Assembly: GCA_024277835.1 (NCBI GenBank)
Contig: JAJRUK010000061.1
Span: 1 to 7,962, forward strand
Source: Planctomycetota bacterium
GTDB taxonomy: Bacteria; Planctomycetota; Phycisphaerae; UBA1845
Length of the DNA: 7,962 nt
Direction of reading: 5' to 3'
Shown here: in pieces, positions 5,803-7,962 of the stretch
Layout: the number at the start of each line of letters is the position of its first letter
How positions within the stretch are numbered: the stretch's first letter is position 1
Notes under the pieces: model-generated
Told to the model about the DNA's origin: nothing
The model's input: only the letters and a program-made list of their open reading frames with translations
Database searches by the model: none
Made by a program: the position numbers and the translations under genes

Positions 5803-7233
5803 ATGCGACGTGCCATTCGTTCTGACCATCCCGACGATCATCGTCGCCAAGACCGCCTTCCGCAGGGGCTGACTTCCTCTACGCGCGATGGCGCGGAGCG
5901 CCCCGCCGAACGAGCGGTGCTTGCTGCGGTGATTCTTCCGTGGAGTCGGGTCGATATGAACGATCCGCTGGCGGAGCTTGGCGCTCTGGCGAAAGCAGCC
6001 GGGACCGACGTGGTCGACTCGATGGTGCAAAAGCGAACGGAGATGTCGCCAAAGTCTGCGTTTGGTAAGGGGCGACTCGAAGAGCTGGGGCAGCGGGTGA
6101 GTGACGCGGAGGCGAGCGTCGTCATTTTCGATAACGACCTGACCCCGCGGCAGATTCGTGGGATCGAAACGGTTGCTCAGTGTAAGGTGATTGATCGAAG
6201 CGAGTTGATTCTGGACATCTTCGCATCGCGGGCGAAGACGCACGAAGCGCAGTTGCAGGTGGAACTCGCCCAACTGGAATACACGGCTCCCCGGATTCGC
6301 GGAATGTGGACGCATCTTGAGCGCATTGCGGGAGCGGGTGGTGCGACCGGAGCCGGGGCGGTCGGAGGCGTCGGAACACGGGGACCAGGCGAACGGCAGA
6401 TTGAACTCGACCGGCGAATCGTGCGCACGCGCATCAGCCAACTGAAACAGCGCATCGCGGAGATCGATCGGCGAAAGCAGCGCGAAGTGAAATCGCGCGG
6501 GGATCGGTTCACAGCCTCGCTTGTGGGGTACACGAATTCGGGGAAGAGCACGCTTCTGCAAAAGCTGACCGGTACGGAGGTGTTTACGGCGGACATGCTT
6601 TTTGCCACGCTGGATACGAAGACGGTTCGGTGGGACCTTGGCGAGGGTCGGTCGGTGTTGCTCTCGGATACGGTCGGGTTTGTGCGCGACCTGCCGCATC
6701 ATCTTGTCGCCTCCTTTCGGGCGACGCTTGAAGAAACGATCCACGCGGATCTTCTGGTGCATGTTGTTGACGCTTCGTCGCCGCAGGCGAGACAGCAAAT
6801 GGACGCGGTTGACGAAGTTCTCGATAACCTGGGTTGCGAAGACACGCCGCGATTGATCTTGCTGAATAAAATGGACATTGCTGAGGAAGATTCGCTGAGT
6901 GTGCTTCTGGGGCAACATCGCAAGGATGCGCTTCAGATTTCTGCACTGACGGGCGATGGCTTGAGCGAGGTTGTTACCGCCGTGGCAGATCGCGCAACGG
7001 GTGACGCAATTGACGCGGTCATCCATCTTCCGCACTCGGCCGGGAAGCTTCAGACGGAGCTTTCGCGGCGGGCGGACGTGCGCGAGCGAGAGTTTACCGA
7101 CGATGGTGTTCGCATGTCGATCCGCATGAACCGAGCGCAGTTCGAACAACTCAAGGGTCGCCATCCCGAGCTTACGATCCTATCGCAAACGAACGATGAC
7201 GACGATTTGGGCGAAGAGTTGGACAATGCCTAG
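5803..7233 (+). CDS. hflX: GTPase HflX (ribosome-splitting factor)
   Basis: HflX is a cytoplasmic GTPase that binds the 50S subunit and helps split or rescue stalled ribosomes under stress. The protein has 476 residues. Residues 1-36 are a polar, Arg-rich N-terminal extension before the usual family start near ERAVLAAV (36-43). The HflX N-terminal domain follows, with FGKGRLEEL (87-95) and VIFDNDLTPRQIR (107-119). The Gly-rich region GGVGTRGPGERQIELDRR (188-205) and the helical hairpin after it (206-232) are typical. The G domain carries G1 GYTNSGKST (242-250), the switch region ATLDT (268-272), G3 DTVGFVRDLPHHLV (289-302), G4 NKMD (355-358) and G5 SAL (380-382). The C-terminal part ends in an acidic tail (TNDDDDLGEELDNA, 463-476). 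The ATG at 5803 lacks a strong ribosome site; the in-frame TTG upstream at 5791 is blocked by a stop. Identification is certain, exact start slightly less so. Confidence 0.95.
   Translation: MRRAIRSDHPDDHRRQDRLPQGLTSSTRDGAERPAERAVLAAVILPWSRVDMNDPLAELGALAKAAGTDVVDSMVQKRTEMSPKSAFGKGRLEELGQRVSDAEASVVIFDNDLTPRQIRGIETVAQCKVIDRSELILDIFASRAKTHEAQLQVELAQLEYTAPRIRGMWTHLERIAGAGGATGAGAVGGVGTRGPGERQIELDRRIVRTRISQLKQRIAEIDRRKQREVKSRGDRFTASLVGYTNSGKSTLLQKLTGTEVFTADMLFATLDTKTVRWDLGEGRSVLLSDTVGFVRDLPHHLVASFRATLEETIHADLLVHVVDASSPQARQQMDAVDEVLDNLGCEDTPRLILLNKMDIAEEDSLSVLLGQHRKDALQISALTGDGLSEVVTAVADRATGDAIDAVIHLPHSAGKLQTELSRRADVREREFTDDGVRMSIRMNRAQFEQLKGRHPELTILSQTNDDDDLGEELDNA
7213..7218 (+). promoter_or_regulatory. 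Ribosome binding site inside the end of hflX
   Basis: GAAGAG at 7213-7218 lies 7 bases before ATG 7226, the start of the next gene, and within the acidic tail codons of hflX. This supports translation of the overlapping gene as a coupled unit. Confidence 0.5.
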
Positions 7234-7962
7234 GCCTGTTGAACGCCGACAGGGAGGCAGCGTCGCTTTGTGGCTTGCGTTACTCTTCTGCGGACCGGTA
7301 CTTGTAGGCGGCGAGACAATGACGATCTCGGTCCGGGTCGAAACACGAACGGGCGGGTCGCTTTCGGGGTTGGTGGTCGATCACAACGATCATGGTCTGG
7401 TCATCGTCAGCGAGAAGGTTCCGTACGTGTTTGCCTGGCGAGAACTGACGGGCGGAAGCGCCTACCAGGCGAAGAAACAACTCCTTGAGATGGAAAAAGG
7501 CGGCGCGTCGAAACTTGGCGGACTCGATCACTTTGCCCTTGGCCAGCTTGCGTTATTGGTAGACCGCGCCGACATCGCTGCCACTGAATTTCGCCTGGCG
7601 ACCGATCGAAAAGGGTCTCTGCGAAAGCGCGTGGATCAAGCGTGGAAGGACTACAACACTTCGATGCACGCGAAACGCGCGCCGGTGGAGAACTCTGCCG
7701 CGGGCGACAGCGTCGATATCGCCGCTGACAAAAACGCGATGTCCCGGGAAACGAGCGAGCGCGATGGGAAGCTTACCGCGATTCCACCGAGTGATGTTCG
7801 CGCGAAAGTCCGCGAATCTTATCTCACCTTTGGCGAAAAGGTTCGCGAAACGCTCGGAAAGGACATTCAACTTCTTGAGACCGATCACTTTTTGATCTGG
7901 ACGGACTGGCGGAAGCCGGATCACGCGGAACTCATCAATCTGTGCGAGACGATGTATCGATC
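7226..7962 (+). CDS. Exported protein with TPR-like region and DUF1570-like start, partial
   Basis: This frame is open for 245 codons to the right edge, so the gene is cut off. Residues 1-30 look like a signal peptide: basic start (MPRPVERRQG), hydrophobic core (VALWLALLFCGPVLVG), then GGE; Cys22 in the core could hint at a lipoprotein, but there is no good lipobox. Residues about 33-80 form a small beta module (VRVETRTGGSLSGLVV, then GLVIVSEKVPYVFAWREL). Residues about 97-142 are helical and TPR-like (DHFALGQLALLVDRADIAATEF). A Ser/Asp/Ala-rich linker covers about 150-185. From residue 190 a domain begins with LLETDHFLIWTDW (216-228), close in pattern to the start of DUF1570-type and other peptidase-like planctomycete proteins. 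The function is unknown. The start overlaps the end of hflX by 8 bases, suggesting co-transcription. Confidence 0.75.
   Translation, partial: MPRPVERRQGGSVALWLALLFCGPVLVGGETMTISVRVETRTGGSLSGLVVDHNDHGLVIVSEKVPYVFAWRELTGGSAYQAKKQLLEMEKGGASKLGGLDHFALGQLALLVDRADIAATEFRLATDRKGSLRKRVDQAWKDYNTSMHAKRAPVENSAAGDSVDIAADKNAMSRETSERDGKLTAIPPSDVRAKVRESYLTFGEKVRETLGKDIQLLETDHFLIWTDWRKPDHAELINLCETMYR

Noticed and set aside
5632..7164. A 510-codon open frame on the minus strand
   Set aside because: It lies fully opposite hflX, which has all its GTPase motifs. The antisense product is rich in Arg, His and Pro and has no recognisable domain, as expected of a codon-bias shadow.

Overview
This 7,962-base window is bacterial chromosomal DNA of moderately high GC, densely coded and mostly on the plus strand. 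Several features point to a planctomycete, possibly of the Phycisphaerae: TTG and GTG starts on clear genes, an exported protein with the modular layout common in that phylum, and a cell-shape locus without mreD next to mreC. This is a judgement from style, not a database result, and the phylum call is only moderately secure. No rRNA, tRNA, CRISPR array, insertion sequence or phage gene was seen.

Left edge (1-601): a minus-strand 4-hydroxybenzoyl-CoA thioesterase-like (YbgC/FadM type) gene runs off the left end. A roughly 440-base divergent spacer follows. It contains a possible promoter and a small plus-strand reading frame broken by one in-frame TGA, whose end overlaps the TTG start of the next gene.

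Cell-shape block (598-3971): a membrane-anchored coiled-coil protein with a C-terminal beta-rich module built like MreC, then a roughly 50-residue single-pass membrane protein, then mreB (actin-like filament protein, complete) and mreC (complete). MreB filaments and MreC normally organise lateral wall synthesis at the inner membrane. The two upstream proteins lie in the same direction and could be accessory parts of that machinery, but this is inference. mreD, the class B PBP gene and rodA, which often follow mreC, are absent here.

Envelope and housekeeping block (4007-7962): a polytopic GT-C/PMT-type glycosyltransferase follows mreC by 35 bases. Next is hflX, a ribosome-associated GTPase with its own good sigma70-type promoter and a C-tract/G-tract leader that resembles intergenic REP-like palindromes. 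The last gene overlaps the end of hflX by 8 bases. It encodes an exported protein, cut off by the right edge, with an N-terminal small beta module, a TPR-like helical stretch and the start of a domain that resembles DUF1570-type proteins.

The most novel material is the pair of uncharacterised membrane proteins beside mreBC, the interrupted small gene coupled to the first of them, and the glycosyltransferase in the usual mreD position.
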